60,376 nt of DNA from Planctomycetota bacterium (GCA_019456195.1 VRUK01000004.1:1-60376); one strand, 5' to 3'. Positions 27,080 to 36,957 are shown, counted from the first letter of the stretch. A program made the numbers and translations. The notes: generated from the sequence alone by a model not told the origin.

Positions 27080-27107
27080 TTTACAATTTTATAGCACTAT
27101 ATATATT
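27080..27107 (+). promoter_or_regulatory. Candidate sigma70-type promoter of the ATPase operon
   Basis: TTTACA (27080-27085) and TATATT (27102-27107) are separated by 16 bases, ~60 bases before the first ATPase start. A TTGACA at 27106-27111 is also present but has no good -10 partner. Planctomycete promoters are poorly known, so confidence is low. Confidence 0.3.
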
Positions 27108-27165
27108 GACAAGTTTATGCCAAAATTAAAGTGTGCCATACTTGTTCCGTTTAGGATCTGATTCG

Positions 27166-27498
27166 ATGAAACAGATAATTAAAGAAGTCTTTCAGGCAGA
27201 GGAAAAGGTCAGCGAAATTCTTAAGCAGGCCCGTAACAAAGCATCTGAAATAAGACGTTCTGTAGAAAAAGAGAACTCAGAGAAAATGGATGATGCGAAA
27301 CAGAAAGCCCGGGAAATAATACAAACTACCGTTGAAGATGCGAAAAAAGAGGCTGAACACATCAGGCAGGAGAAACTCGAACAGGCCCGTCAGGAAAAGG
27401 ATTCCTTACTTAAAAACAAAAAAGAAACTATAGATAACCTGGTTGATCATATCTGTAATATCATAATTAACACGACGTACGAGAAGGATAAAAAATAA
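27166..27498 (+). CDS. A/V-type ATP synthase subunit H/G (peripheral stalk coiled coil)
   Basis: This is 110 residues from ATG 27166 (preceded by AGGAT), preferred over GTG 27133. Almost the whole protein is a charged coiled coil (KVSEILKQARNKASEIRRSVEKEN...AKKEAEHIRQEKLEQA), as in archaeal AhaH/AtpH or NtpF. Such subunits pair with subunit E to form the stator stalk. It is the first gene of the operon and its stop shares a base with the ATG of subunit C. Identification rests on the coiled coil and on position. Confidence 0.8.
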   Translation: MKQIIKEVFQAEEKVSEILKQARNKASEIRRSVEKENSEKMDDAKQKAREIIQTTVEDAKKEAEHIRQEKLEQARQEKDSLLKNKKETIDNLVDHICNIIINTTYEKDKK

Positions 27499-28565
27499 TG
27501 GCCAGTCCATTATCTAAATACTCATTTATTAATGCAAAGCTGCGTGCACGAATCAGCAAGATTCTTCCCGATGAAACATTCAACCAGTTGGCAAAAGCTC
27601 CTTTCCTTGATGAAGCGCTGGCTCTTTTGCGTGAAACACCTTTTGCAAGTCTTGAAGAGATATACTCCGGCACCGGCGATCTTAAACAGGCCGAGCTTGA
27701 GTTGCTTAAAAATGAAATTGAACTGTACAGAAGTATCAAACAGCACCTTCATCCTAATTCCATAGAACTCGTTGACGCGCTGCTGTACCGGTTTGAAATC
27801 GACAACCTTAAAAATGCTATAAGGATTTATTTTGACAGGAAAATCCGGAAACGTTCGGTTGAGAAGAACATATACTATATTCTGTATGAACGCATTATTA
27901 ATGATATACCCGTTGACATCATTCTTAATGCGGAAAATTTCGATGAGATTGCAGGCGTATGCGAAGGAACTCCATACAGTCAGATTATCAAAAAATACAG
28001 CCATACTGCCGAGTCGCAGGGTTCTCTTTTTCGTATGGAGATTGCCTTTGACCATTTTTACTATGACAACCTTCTTTCTTCTATTAGCAAGCTGGACCGT
28101 AAAGATAGAACTATAGCCATCAGACTTACAGGCGTAGAAATTGATTTGCAGAATATCAACTGGATTATCCGGCTGAAAAACTTTTATGACCTTCCCGCTG
28201 AAGCGGTCATGGCAACTATTGTCCCGGGAGGCTTTAATCTTAGCAGGGACATTATCGGTGAATTATACAGTGCGCAGAATGTAACTTCTGTGCTTCAGAG
28301 GTTTGTTACGAGCAAATATCCGGGCCTGTCAACACTTCTGTCGGTCCAGACCACGGATAGTACCTCCCGGCTTCTCCTTATTCGCAGGATACTGGAAGAA
28401 ATCATGAAAAATGAGGTCCAGCATATTCTCGCAGGCTATCCTTTTACGATCGGAATTATACTTTCGTATTTTATATTAAAAAGGAACGAGCTGAAAAAAA
28501 TCAGGTTGATATTGTATGCAAAACAATATGGCATAAAACAGGAACGGATTGAGAGCATGATATGA
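27498..28565 (+). CDS. atpC: V-type ATP synthase subunit C (AC39/NtpC)
   Basis: This is 355 residues, the usual size for subunit C/d, which couples the central stalk to the membrane ring. The family start PLSKYSFINAKLRARISKIL and internal repeats of the AC39 fold (YRFEIDNLKNAIRIYFDRK; VEIDLQNINWIIRLKNFYDL) are clear. No membrane segments are present. It is translationally coupled on both sides: a one-base overlap with the stalk gene and an ATGATATG-type overlap with subunit I. Confidence 0.9.
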   Translation: MASPLSKYSFINAKLRARISKILPDETFNQLAKAPFLDEALALLRETPFASLEEIYSGTGDLKQAELELLKNEIELYRSIKQHLHPNSIELVDALLYRFEIDNLKNAIRIYFDRKIRKRSVEKNIYYILYERIINDIPVDIILNAENFDEIAGVCEGTPYSQIIKKYSHTAESQGSLFRMEIAFDHFYYDNLLSSISKLDRKDRTIAIRLTGVEIDLQNINWIIRLKNFYDLPAEAVMATIVPGGFNLSRDIIGELYSAQNVTSVLQRFVTSKYPGLSTLLSVQTTDSTSRLLLIRRILEEIMKNEVQHILAGYPFTIGIILSYFILKRNELKKIRLILYAKQYGIKQERIESMI

Positions 28566-30583
28566 TGTTTACCTCTCCGATGATACAGATTTTTGCAATA
28601 GTGCTGGGAAGGGATTCTCGGCGCGTAACTGAAGCGATCCTTAGTGAAGGCGTTATGCAGTTTATTAATATATCCGAGGTCGATGGTGAAAAAACGGACA
28701 ATCCCTCCGATGCCAAACCACAGGCCTCTCTCTCGGAAATCTCTGACCTGAGAAAACGGATTGAAGTTTTTTTACACACAGGCGGTATTATACCTTCGGC
28801 TCCGAGCGAAACAGATCTGGCCAACCGAATTTCCGTCAATATTGAAAAAGAGAAACAGCATCTTGATAAAATAGCTTCAGAGCGTGAGGTTCTCAGGGAA
28901 AGACAGCGGACGATTCAGCAGGAGATTCTGAAGCTCGAGGATATCAGAAAGCAGGTGGAACTATACGGTTTAGGCCTTTCTGATATTCCATTACATGGAA
29001 AACATTCTTTTATTTCCATGCAAACCGGAAAGCTCCCTGTATCAAATGCAAGACAGCTTGAGGATGATTTAAGAGACTACCCTTCATTGAATATTGCGCT
29101 GGGAAACGAAAAGGATATTGCTCATTATCTCTTGATTTCAATGAAAAGAGACAGAGAACACATTGGTAAATTCCTTTTGAAAGCCGGATGGACTGAGATT
29201 GAACTGCCGAATGAGCTGCAGTCGGTTAAAGAGGATGTTTTCAAAGAACTTTCTGTAAAACTCAACAAATTAATAGACGATCAGAAGAAACTTGAAACAA
29301 AGGCAAATGACCTGATAAAAAGAGAAGAGAAATACCTAAGAGATGTATGGGTTAATCTGCGTGTTCACGAGCTTTTTTACATAATCCAGACCAATTTCAA
29401 ATCTTCTTCCCGGACGGTTATCTTTTCAGGCTGGCTGCCCGTTTCAAAAAAGGAAAAACTAACCGAAACAATCAAAAGGGCATCCGAAAACCGATGTTAC
29501 CTGGAATGGAATGAAGCCGAGAGTAAGGATACTATCGCTGACCAGGTCCCTGTTCAGTTTAATAATCCGAAGATATTAGCTCCTTTTCAGATGCTGGTAA
29601 GTAATTTCGGCGTTCCCCAATATGGCACTATCGATCCTACTCCTTTTGTAATGCCCATATATCTGGCAATGTTCGGGCTTATGTTCGCTGATATAGGACA
29701 GGGTATTGTTCTGTCATTACTCGGTATTCTGGGTGCGTATCGTCTAAAGAATAATGAGCAAAAGAAAGGTTTATATAATCTTTCAAGCCTGGTTATCTGG
29801 TGCGGTGCATCATCAATACTCTTCGGTGCTCTCTTCGGGTCCTTTTTTGGGACGGGTCCTTTTAAGCCGCTTTGGTTCGATTTTCACGGCATTGTTGCCG
29901 GCCATAGTTCTGGAAATTCAGCAATTAATAATGTTTTTGATATTCTCGCAATTACGATATATTTCGGAATTTCCGTTATTTCCCTTGGTCTGCTCTTTAA
30001 TTGGATTAATATGATCCGGACCGGAAAGTGGATGGAGCTGGTTTTTGATAAAGGGGGCATCCTCGGCGGATGGATTTATGCAGGAGGTATATATATTGTC
30101 TACCACATTATATCGCAAAATTCTAAGGGATTCCCTTCCGGTACAGTAATATTTATGCTTGTAGGACTGCCTTCTCTTTTACTTTTTGTCAAGGAGCCTT
30201 ATCACTATTTCAAACATAAAGCAGACCAACCTGACAGGAAGTTTAGTGTTATTGCGATAATGAATTTCTTGATGGGATGGATCGTTGAGCTTCTTGAGAT
30301 TTTCAGCGGCTATCTTTCCAATACCCTCTCTTTTATGCGGGTAGCCGGACTTGGCATGGCACACGCCTGCCTGATGATCTCCTTTTTCACTATTGCCGAG
30401 TTGACCTCAGGTGTTGCTTCTGTCGTGATCCTTATACTCGGGAATATGCTGGTGATCGGCCTCGAAGGTCTTTGTGCGGGAATACAGGCTCTGAGGCTTA
30501 ATTATTATGAATTCTTTGCGAAGTTCTTTCATGGAACTGGAGAACTATACACACCAGTGTCATTAAATAGTAGCCACAAATAA
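28562..30583 (+). CDS. atpI: V-type ATP synthase subunit I (membrane a-subunit)
   Basis: This is 673 residues. The N-terminal half is a soluble coiled-coil arm (EKQHLDKIASEREVLRERQRTIQQEILKLEDI; KLNKLIDDQKKLETKANDL). The C-terminal half, from ~365 on, has seven to eight membrane helices starting with PFVMPIYLAMFGLMFADIGQGIVLSLLG. The essential helix that faces the c-ring is LGMAHACLMISFF with FMRVAGLGMAHA before it, and the last helix contains EGLCAGIQALRLNYYEFFAKFF. It carries ions between the aqueous half-channels and the ring. Confidence 0.93.
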   Translation: MMFTSPMIQIFAIVLGRDSRRVTEAILSEGVMQFINISEVDGEKTDNPSDAKPQASLSEISDLRKRIEVFLHTGGIIPSAPSETDLANRISVNIEKEKQHLDKIASEREVLRERQRTIQQEILKLEDIRKQVELYGLGLSDIPLHGKHSFISMQTGKLPVSNARQLEDDLRDYPSLNIALGNEKDIAHYLLISMKRDREHIGKFLLKAGWTEIELPNELQSVKEDVFKELSVKLNKLIDDQKKLETKANDLIKREEKYLRDVWVNLRVHELFYIIQTNFKSSSRTVIFSGWLPVSKKEKLTETIKRASENRCYLEWNEAESKDTIADQVPVQFNNPKILAPFQMLVSNFGVPQYGTIDPTPFVMPIYLAMFGLMFADIGQGIVLSLLGILGAYRLKNNEQKKGLYNLSSLVIWCGASSILFGALFGSFFGTGPFKPLWFDFHGIVAGHSSGNSAINNVFDILAITIYFGISVISLGLLFNWINMIRTGKWMELVFDKGGILGGWIYAGGIYIVYHIISQNSKGFPSGTVIFMLVGLPSLLLFVKEPYHYFKHKADQPDRKFSVIAIMNFLMGWIVELLEIFSGYLSNTLSFMRVAGLGMAHACLMISFFTIAELTSGVASVVILILGNMLVIGLEGLCAGIQALRLNYYEFFAKFFHGTGELYTPVSLNSSHK

Positions 30584-30603
30584 GTAAGAAAGGAAAGAAT
30601 GTT

Positions 30604-30987
30604 ATGAATGTACACCAACAAAGATTGAAATTACACATTACGCAGAGTGTTGTTGTGCTTTTCGCGGTGATGGCAATGATCGGAACAATGTTTTGTACCA
30701 GTGCTTTTGCGCAGGCGTCGAACGTTGAACAAACCATAGAGTCGGAGCCGGAAATGTCCTCTACTAAAGCCGATGTTATGAAATATGCCCTTGTTGCCGC
30801 TTCTATTGCTTTTGGTCTTGGTGCTATCGGGGCCGGAATTGCGATTTCTCATGTTGGCGCCGCGGCTATGGGGGCGGTTGCTGAAAAACCACAGATTGCA
30901 GGCCAGGCCCTGATTTTTGTGGCGCTTGCTGAAGGGATTGTTGTATTTGGTTTGGTCACGGCTTTCTTGATTCTCAACAAGGTTTAA
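30604..30987 (+). CDS. atpK: V-type ATP synthase subunit K (c-ring proteolipid)
   Basis: This is 127 residues: a signal-like hydrophobic segment (SVVVLFAVMAMIGTMFCTSAFAQA, ~15-38), a polar linker, then one two-helix c hairpin. TM1 is a glycine-rich helix (FGLGAIGAGIA). TM2 carries the ion-binding E110 in VALAEGIVVFG. The residues that ligate sodium in known Na-type rings, Gln in TM1 and Ser/Thr after the Glu, are Ile and Gly here, so proton use is more likely. The ring-forming unit is one hairpin rather than the doubled hairpin of many V-types. An AAGGAAAG site precedes ATG 30604. Confidence 0.92.
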   Translation: MNVHQQRLKLHITQSVVVLFAVMAMIGTMFCTSAFAQASNVEQTIESEPEMSSTKADVMKYALVAASIAFGLGAIGAGIAISHVGAAAMGAVAEKPQIAGQALIFVALAEGIVVFGLVTAFLILNKV

Positions 30988-30994
30988 CTGTACG

Positions 30995-31300
30995 ATGAAA
31001 TACTCGATTATAGGCGATGAAGATACGGTCCTTGGCTTTGGAGTTGTGGGAGTCTCCGGAAAGGTTGCTACGAATCCGGACCAGGCACAACGTGCTTTTA
31101 AAGCAACACTCCAGGACAAGGACACTGGTATTATTATTATTACCGAACGGATTGCAGACATGATTCGTCCAATGGTGGATAAATTTCTGTTTACTGTAAG
31201 TTTTCCGCTTGTTGTGGAGATTCCAGACAGAAATGGTTCGAAACCGGACAGGCCCGGAATCAAAGAAATGGTAAATACCGCTATCGGGATAAAATTGTGA
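30995..31300 (+). CDS. atpF: V-type ATP synthase subunit F
   Basis: This is 101 residues with the complete small alpha/beta fold of subunit F, which sits on the central stalk. Characteristic features are the start KYSIIGDEDTVLGFGVVGV, the middle GIIIITERIADMI and the end segment FPLVVEIPDR. It lies seven bases after subunit K. The length is typical. Confidence 0.9.
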   Translation: MKYSIIGDEDTVLGFGVVGVSGKVATNPDQAQRAFKATLQDKDTGIIIITERIADMIRPMVDKFLFTVSFPLVVEIPDRNGSKPDRPGIKEMVNTAIGIKL

Positions 31301-31369
31301 TTTTCGAAGCTCTTTCTACTTTTTCGTAATACCGGAAAGAGAATATATTCAAAAAAGGTATAAGTATCT

Positions 31370-32017
31370 ATGGAATCAGCAGAAAAAGGAAAAGCCGAAC
31401 TAATCTCGGGCATTGAATCAGATGCTCGCATCGAAGAGGAAGCAATTATAAAGGATGCCGAAAAACGGGCCGCCGAGAAAAGGAAATACTCTGAGAAGAA
31501 AATCGAGGCCCTGTTGAATGACGCCCGCAGCGAAGCGCAAAGGCAGGCGGAAGCTGTAAAGAGAAAGATTTTGTCGGGTGTAAAGCTTGAACTCAAGCGT
31601 AATTCAATGTCTGTTCGCAGCGTTTTAATAAAGGAAATTATGAACAGGGTTGAAAATAAGCTTGCTTCAATGGCCGGTGATGAAAATTACAGGTCTGTTC
31701 TGATAAACTGGATTGTAGAGGCATTCATTGGCCTGGGTGCCGAAGCTGCCCAAATCAATGCCTCTCAAAAGGAGCGGGCACTGATAGATGACCGGCTGAT
31801 TTCGGAAGCAAAGGAAATAATCCATATTCAAACTAATAAGCAGGCACAGCTTAAACTCTCTGATGCCGAGCCCTTGAAATATCAGGGTGTTGTCCTGACT
31901 GCTGCTGATGGGCGTACCGCCTTTAATAATCAGGTTAAAACGCGAATGTTGCGAAACCAGCGTGAAATTCGAACATTAATTTACAACGCCGTATTGGCTG
32001 ACGATAGAAAAGAATAA
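31370..32017 (+). CDS. atpE: V-type ATP synthase subunit E (peripheral stalk)
   Basis: This is 215 residues. The N-terminal half is a long coiled coil rich in Glu/Lys/Ala (EEEAIIKDAEKRAAEKRKYSEKKIEALL), followed by the globular C-terminal domain of vATP-synt_E (YRSVLINWIVEAFIGLGAEAAQINAS). It pairs with the first-gene coiled coil to form the stator. It sits two bases upstream of subunit A. Confidence 0.86.
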   Translation: MESAEKGKAELISGIESDARIEEEAIIKDAEKRAAEKRKYSEKKIEALLNDARSEAQRQAEAVKRKILSGVKLELKRNSMSVRSVLIKEIMNRVENKLASMAGDENYRSVLINWIVEAFIGLGAEAAQINASQKERALIDDRLISEAKEIIHIQTNKQAQLKLSDAEPLKYQGVVLTAADGRTAFNNQVKTRMLRNQREIRTLIYNAVLADDRKE

Positions 32018-32019
32018 TT

Positions 32020-33792
32020 ATGAGTGACAGAATTATAGGACAGGTTAAACGGGTCAACGGCCCGGTAATAGAGGTGATGGGAATTACCGACGCTCATATG
32101 TTCGAACTCGTCAGGGTTGGTGAAGAAAATCTTATCGGTGAGCTTATTAAACTTGATTCGAACTGTGCTGTCGTTCAGGTTTATGAAGACACAACCGGAA
32201 TTGCTCCTTTTGCCCCTGTTTATGGAGCAGGTATGCAGCTTTCTGTAGAACTCGGTCCGGGTATGATCGGTACTATTTATGATGGCATCCAGAGACCTCT
32301 TGAAGCTATCCGGGAAACGTCGGGCATTTTTATCAAGCGTGGAATATCAGTCCCCTCATTGAACAGAGAGAAAAAATGGCATTTTATTCCGTCGGTAAAA
32401 GAAGGTGATAACATCTCCGCAGGAACGGTCCTGGGTTCGGTTCAGGAAACGGAAAATATCCTTCATAAAATCCTCGTTCCACCTTTGGACAAAGGTGTTC
32501 TTGAGTCGGTAGTTCCAGAGGGAGACTATACCGTAGAAGATGTGATTGCTGTATTAAGAACTGATGAGTCACAAACCAAAGACCTTTTTCTGATGCACAA
32601 ATGGCCTATACGTATTCAGCGTCCGACACAAAACCGTCTTCCTCTTGATATTCCGCTTATTACCGGCCAGCGGGTTATTGACACACTGTTTCCCGTTGCG
32701 AAAGGAGGCACCGTTGCTATTCCAGGAGGCTTCGGCACCGGAAAGACAATGACGCAGCAGGCACTGGCAAAATGGTGCGATGCGGATCTTATTGTATATA
32801 TTGGTTGTGGTGAACGGGGTAATGAAATTACGGATGTACTCACTGAGTTTCCGAAACTGATTGACCCGCGAAGCGGCCGTTCTCTTATGGAACGGACTAT
32901 CCTGATAGCAAACACTTCAAATATGCCGGTTTCAGCAAGGGAAGCGAGTATCTACACTGGAATAACTATGGCCGAATATTTCAGAGACCAGGGATATGAT
33001 GTTGCGGTAATGGCCGATTCTACATCGCGATGGGCAGAAGCGCTCCGCGAACTTTCCGGACGTATGGAAGAAATGCCGGCAGAGGAAGGATTCCCGGCTT
33101 ACCTGCCGACAAAAATAGCGGAATTCTATGAACGTGCCGGCTCGATGAAAACATTAAATGGTGACTCTGGTTCTGTTACTATAATTGGTGCTGTCTCTCC
33201 GCCGGCAGGTGATTTTTCCGAACCTGTCACCCAGCACACAAAAAGGTTTATCCGCTGTTTCTGGGGTCTTGACAGAAACCTTGCCAACGCCCGCCACTAT
33301 CCTGCCATCTCGTGGATTGACAGTTACAGTGAATACCTCGAAGAGATGTCCTCATGGTGGGCCGACCAGGTCGGCACCGAATGGCTTGAAGACCGTACCG
33401 AAATAATGGAGCTGCTGCATAAGGAAGTGCGTCTTCAACAGGTGGTAAAACTTGTCGGTCCCGACGCTCTGCCCGATACCCAGCGATTTATCCTTGAAGT
33501 ATGTACGTTGTTTAAGAACGCCTTTCTTCAGCAGAATGCGTACGATAAAATTGACACATTCTCAATTGTTCAGAAACAGGCAAAAATGCTGCACATCATT
33601 GTTACGTACTGGAAACGCGGCCTTCAGGCGATAAAAAGTGGAACAACCCTTATTAAGCTCAGAAAAATAAAAGTATATCAGGATATAGTAAAAATGAAAT
33701 TTTCCATACCTAACGACAATCTCTCAGGCCTCGACAAAATCGAAGCCCGCCTGGAGCGTTCAATGGACCAAATGGAGGCCTTGCATGCTTGA
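32020..33792 (+). CDS. atpA: V-type ATP synthase catalytic subunit A
   Basis: This is 590 residues, full length. It has a beta-barrel N-terminus ([17 protein letters not shown]), the non-homologous insert typical of A subunits, the P-loop GGFGTGKT (236-243; most relatives read GAFGSGKT) and the downstream [27 protein letters not shown] and [18 protein letters not shown] blocks. It is the site of ATP hydrolysis or synthesis. The stop lies eight bases inside subunit B, so the two are coupled. The Gly and Thr substitutions in the P-loop are conservative. Confidence 0.96.
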   Translation: MSDRIIGQVKRVNGPVIEVMGITDAHMFELVRVGEENLIGELIKLDSNCAVVQVYEDTTGIAPFAPVYGAGMQLSVELGPGMIGTIYDGIQRPLEAIRETSGIFIKRGISVPSLNREKKWHFIPSVKEGDNISAGTVLGSVQETENILHKILVPPLDKGVLESVVPEGDYTVEDVIAVLRTDESQTKDLFLMHKWPIRIQRPTQNRLPLDIPLITGQRVIDTLFPVAKGGTVAIPGGFGTGKTMTQQALAKWCDADLIVYIGCGERGNEITDVLTEFPKLIDPRSGRSLMERTILIANTSNMPVSAREASIYTGITMAEYFRDQGYDVAVMADSTSRWAEALRELSGRMEEMPAEEGFPAYLPTKIAEFYERAGSMKTLNGDSGSVTIIGAVSPPAGDFSEPVTQHTKRFIRCFWGLDRNLANARHYPAISWIDSYSEYLEEMSSWWADQVGTEWLEDRTEIMELLHKEVRLQQVVKLVGPDALPDTQRFILEVCTLFKNAFLQQNAYDKIDTFSIVQKQAKMLHIIVTYWKRGLQAIKSGTTLIKLRKIKVYQDIVKMKFSIPNDNLSGLDKIEARLERSMDQMEALHA

Positions 33793-35185
33793 ACAGGAAA
33801 ACCGGCATCTTCTTTCAGGACGTGAGTATATCGGCGTCAATAAAATCGACGGCCCCCTAATTTTTGTCCGTAAAACACACCCTGTAGGATACAGGGAACT
33901 TATTGAGTGTGTTGACGCCGATGGTAAGGTAAGGCTGGGAATTGTTCTCGAATCGTCAACCGATGCTGTAGTTGTTCAGATTTTTGAAGGCACCACAGGC
34001 CTTACTCTTCCGAATACTCGGATACGTTTTTCCGGACGGCCGCTTACCATTTCTGTTTCAAAGGACATGCTCGGGCGAGTATTTAACGGTTTAGGCCATC
34101 CCATCGACGGAGGCCCCCCGCAGCGCAGCGACATTGAGCTGGATGTTAATGGAATGGCGATTAATCCAACCGCTCGGCAGTATCCCAGAGATTTTATACA
34201 GACTGGTATATCTGTTATTGACGGAATGAACACACTTATCCGGGGTCAGAAACTTCCTATTTTTTCCGGTAACGGCCTGCCCCATAATGAACTGGCGGCT
34301 CAGATTGCACGGCAGGCAAAGATACGCGGAACAGATACCGAATTTGCTGTTGTCTTTGCTGCAATGGGAGTAAAGCATGATGTGGCACAGTTTTTCATCC
34401 GTTCCTTCGAGGAAAGCGGTGTGCTCGAAAATGTAGCACTGTTTCTCTCTCTTGCCGACGACCCTTCCATTGAGCGGCTGATTACTCCACGAACTGCGCT
34501 GACCCTTGCCGAGCACCTGGCATTCAACGAGGATATGCACGTTCTTGTTATTATGACCGATATGACAAATTATTGTGAGTCTCTCCGTGAAATATCCACT
34601 ATCCGTGGTGAAATACCCTCAAGAAAGGGCTACCCGGGATATCTCTATTCAGACCTTGCCGAGCTTTATGAACGCTCTGGAATGATTAAAGGACATGAAG
34701 GCTCAATTACGTCACTGCCCATACTGACAATGCCCAATGATGATATATCTCATCCGGTACCCGACCTTTCCGGATATATCACCGAAGGCCAGATCGTATT
34801 CGAAAGGGAGATGGATGGTAGAGGTATTTATCCGCCAATTGCGGGACTGCCCTCTCTTTCACGTTTGATGAAGGATGGTATCGGTGAGGGAATGACCAGA
34901 GAAGACCATCCGCATCTTGCAAGTCAGCTCTTTGCTGCATATAGTTATGTAAAAGATGTACGAAATCTCGCCTCTGTCATCGGAGAAGAGGAGTTGACCC
35001 CTCTGGACCATGATTATCTTGAATTCGGGAGGGAGTTTGAGCAGAAGTTTGTTTCACAGCGCAAAGACGAAGATCGAAGTATCGAACAGACACTCACTCT
35101 CGGATGGGAAGTCTTAAAGTTCCTACCTGTCGAAGAGCTGCACAGGATTACCGAAGAGGAAATAGAGAAATTCTACGGAGCATAG
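33785..35185 (+). CDS. atpB: V-type ATP synthase subunit B
   Basis: This is 466 residues, full length. It lacks a Walker A motif (the position reads [16 protein letters not shown]), as expected for the non-catalytic nucleotide-binding subunit. Family blocks include [40 protein letters not shown], the [17 protein letters not shown] segment and [19 protein letters not shown]. It starts within the end of subunit A. Confidence 0.96.
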   Translation: MLEQENRHLLSGREYIGVNKIDGPLIFVRKTHPVGYRELIECVDADGKVRLGIVLESSTDAVVVQIFEGTTGLTLPNTRIRFSGRPLTISVSKDMLGRVFNGLGHPIDGGPPQRSDIELDVNGMAINPTARQYPRDFIQTGISVIDGMNTLIRGQKLPIFSGNGLPHNELAAQIARQAKIRGTDTEFAVVFAAMGVKHDVAQFFIRSFEESGVLENVALFLSLADDPSIERLITPRTALTLAEHLAFNEDMHVLVIMTDMTNYCESLREISTIRGEIPSRKGYPGYLYSDLAELYERSGMIKGHEGSITSLPILTMPNDDISHPVPDLSGYITEGQIVFEREMDGRGIYPPIAGLPSLSRLMKDGIGEGMTREDHPHLASQLFAAYSYVKDVRNLASVIGEEELTPLDHDYLEFGREFEQKFVSQRKDEDRSIEQTLTLGWEVLKFLPVEELHRITEEEIEKFYGA

Positions 35186-35197
35186 CGGGTATTAATA

Positions 35198-35848
35198 ATG
35201 GCGCAGCTTAATTACGCACCTACGAAAACAAATTTACTCAAACTCAGAAATGACCTGAAGTTTGCTCAGCAGGGTTATGAGCTTTTGGACCAGAAAAGAA
35301 ATATCCTGATTATCGAGCTTCTGGCGCTCGTTGACCAGACTGTGGATTTTCAGAGCCGCCTTGAAAATGCCCTTGCCAAGGCATATAAAGCCCTCGAAGA
35401 GACGGTTTTTGACATGGGAAAACTTAAAGTTCAATACCTGACCGGGGCAGTTAATATTTCAACGGACATTACTATACGAACCAGAAGGGTCATGGGTATC
35501 AGCCTTCCCGTAATTGAAACGAAATTCGAAGAACACCCTCCTTACTACAGCCCCATGGGGACCAGTTTCTGGATTGACAGCTCTTTGCAGTTTTTCAAGG
35601 AGGCACTCAGGCTGCTTGGAAAACTCTCCGAGCTGAAAATATCCGTATTGAGGCTTGCCAATGAAGTAAAAAAGACTATAAGAAAGGTCAATGCACTTGA
35701 AAAAATAGCGGTTCCCAATCTGAAGGAAACAGTTTATTATATTGAAGGCAGGCTTGAAGAGAATGAACGGGATATGTTTATTCTCATGAAATTGGTTAAG
35801 GGAAACCTTGAGAAAAAAAGGCGCCAAAACGATGGAGAAAAAGCGTGA
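35198..35848 (+). CDS. atpD: V-type ATP synthase subunit D (central stalk)
   Basis: This is 216 residues, mostly two long helices. The N-terminal YAPTKTNLLKLRNDLKFAQQGYELLDQKRNIL block is diagnostic of subunit D, the rotary shaft. Its stop overlaps the GTG start of the UspA-like gene (GTGA), which suggests that the stress protein is part of the same transcript. Confidence 0.92.
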   Translation: MAQLNYAPTKTNLLKLRNDLKFAQQGYELLDQKRNILIIELLALVDQTVDFQSRLENALAKAYKALEETVFDMGKLKVQYLTGAVNISTDITIRTRRVMGISLPVIETKFEEHPPYYSPMGTSFWIDSSLQFFKEALRLLGKLSELKISVLRLANEVKKTIRKVNALEKIAVPNLKETVYYIEGRLEENERDMFILMKLVKGNLEKKRRQNDGEKA

Positions 35849-36333
35849 GTAATCCCATTAAAAAAATAATGGTCTATGTCGATGGAACCGAACAATCCGT
35901 GACTGCTGCTCAGTATGCGATATGTCTTGCGTCATTTTCCGGCGCAGAGCTTATTGCCTACTACGTTATCAACACCAGGGCCGTGGAAGACCTTCTTAAA
36001 GCAAGGATATTCCTCAAAGATGAGCAGGTTGAATATGAGCATGATATGGAAGCCGATGCCGAGCGGTATCTTAATTATATCAATGAGCTTGCAATGAAAA
36101 AAGGAGTATCGGTTATTAAAAAACGCAGCAGAGGGAATGTGCATAGGGAAATAGTCGATTCCATTGAGGCCGATGATGTTGACCTTCTGGTTATTGGTGA
36201 ACTATCCAGAATCAGGAGCAGAAGGGACGAATTTTTTGATGAGACCGAACGGGCGATGCGTGCTGTTACCTGTTCTGTCTTAATTGTCAAAGATGAAGAT
36301 AGAGTCTGGGAAATGTACGAATCGCTCGTATAA
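35845..36333 (+). CDS. UspA-like universal stress protein coupled to the ATPase operon
   Basis: This is 162 residues, one Usp domain (start KIMVYVDGTEQSVTAAQYAICLA). The usual ATP-binding G-2X-G-9X-G(S/T) motif near the C-terminus is not intact: the segment reads VIGELSRIRSRRDEFFDETERAMRAV. It is therefore likely a non-ATP-binding or modified type. It is co-translated with ATPase subunit D by a GTGA overlap. It could be a regulator or assembly partner of the ATPase; that role is inference. Confidence 0.85.
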   Translation: MSNPIKKIMVYVDGTEQSVTAAQYAICLASFSGAELIAYYVINTRAVEDLLKARIFLKDEQVEYEHDMEADAERYLNYINELAMKKGVSVIKKRSRGNVHREIVDSIEADDVDLLVIGELSRIRSRRDEFFDETERAMRAVTCSVLIVKDEDRVWEMYESLV

Positions 36334-36418
36334 CGTGAATATTGAATGCAGAGTCATTTTATTAGGTGCTCTAAGTATTAAAGTTGTTTAAGTTATAGAT
36401 TTTCAGGAGAAGTGTAGT

Positions 36419-36868
36419 ATGACGTTGATAGACCTGGTTGTAGAGAAAATTGTTAAAATCCCACTGGAGTCGCAGGACAAGCCGGATATTTTACGCGAGC
36501 TTGTCCAGATATTGAAGGACGCTGGCGAAATTGATGATTTTGATGCTGTACTGAAAGGGGTGCAGGACCGTGAAGATAAACAGAGCACAGGACTCGAGCA
36601 GGGTATTGCTGTACCTCATTGTAAATGTGCTGCTGTGGCAAGTCTGAAGTTTGCTATCGGTATTGCCCCACAGGGAATAGATTTTGACTCGATGGATGGG
36701 CAGCCGACAAATCTCTTTTTTCTTTTAGTGGCTTCACCTGAACTTTCAGGCCCTCACGTCGAAGCTCTTGCAGAAATAGCAAAACTGGCCCGCTCGAAGG
36801 CTTTTTGTAAGGCTCTGGTTCATGCGGAAAATGCTCAGGAAGTGGTTGAGTTGTTGAAAGGCACATAA
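36419..36868 (+). CDS. PTS EIIA (fructose/nitrogen-type) domain protein
   Basis: This is a 149-residue single-domain EIIA type 2 (PtsN/FruA-like). The phosphorylatable histidine is H67 in GIAVPHCKC, and FFLLVASPELSGPHVEALAEIAKL follows as in the family. It is 86 bases after the UspA-like gene, with AGGAG-like 'CAGGAGAAG' before the ATG. In the absence of a sugar permease nearby it is probably a regulatory phosphocarrier. Placement after the ATPase operon hints at control of ATPase or ion homeostasis, as EIIA-Ntr controls K+ transport elsewhere; this is inference. Confidence 0.85.
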   Translation: MTLIDLVVEKIVKIPLESQDKPDILRELVQILKDAGEIDDFDAVLKGVQDREDKQSTGLEQGIAVPHCKCAAVASLKFAIGIAPQGIDFDSMDGQPTNLFFLLVASPELSGPHVEALAEIAKLARSKAFCKALVHAENAQEVVELLKGT

Positions 36869-36894
36869 CGATATACTTCGGTTTGGGTGATTGT

Positions 36895-36924
36895 ACTTTT
36901 TCATTTCAAAATAAGCGAAAAAGT
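36895..36924 (+). terminator. Weak A/T-rich hairpin after ATPase/Usp/EIIA genes
   Basis: ACTTTTTC (36895-36902) and GAAAAAGT (36917-36924) can pair across a 14-base loop, 27 bases after the EIIA stop. It is followed by TATTTC rather than a clean T-run. A possible terminator, weakly supported. Confidence 0.25.
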
Positions 36925-36957
36925 TATTTCTAATGATTATTTGGAAAACGTGGAAAA

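Larger units (their letters stand above)
26697..27165. other. Intergenic region between divergent GH2-like gene and ATPase operon
   Basis: These ~470 AT-rich bases hold no believable gene. Visible structures are two hairpins (26891-26921 and 27049-27070) and a promoter-like pair at 27080-27107 pointing into the ATPase operon. A short frame start at GTG 27133 belongs to the first ATPase gene but is not favoured. Confidence 0.6.

Noticed and set aside
30631..31596. 321-codon frame opposite ATPase subunits K, F and E
   Set aside because: Crosses three well-identified genes; antisense shadow.
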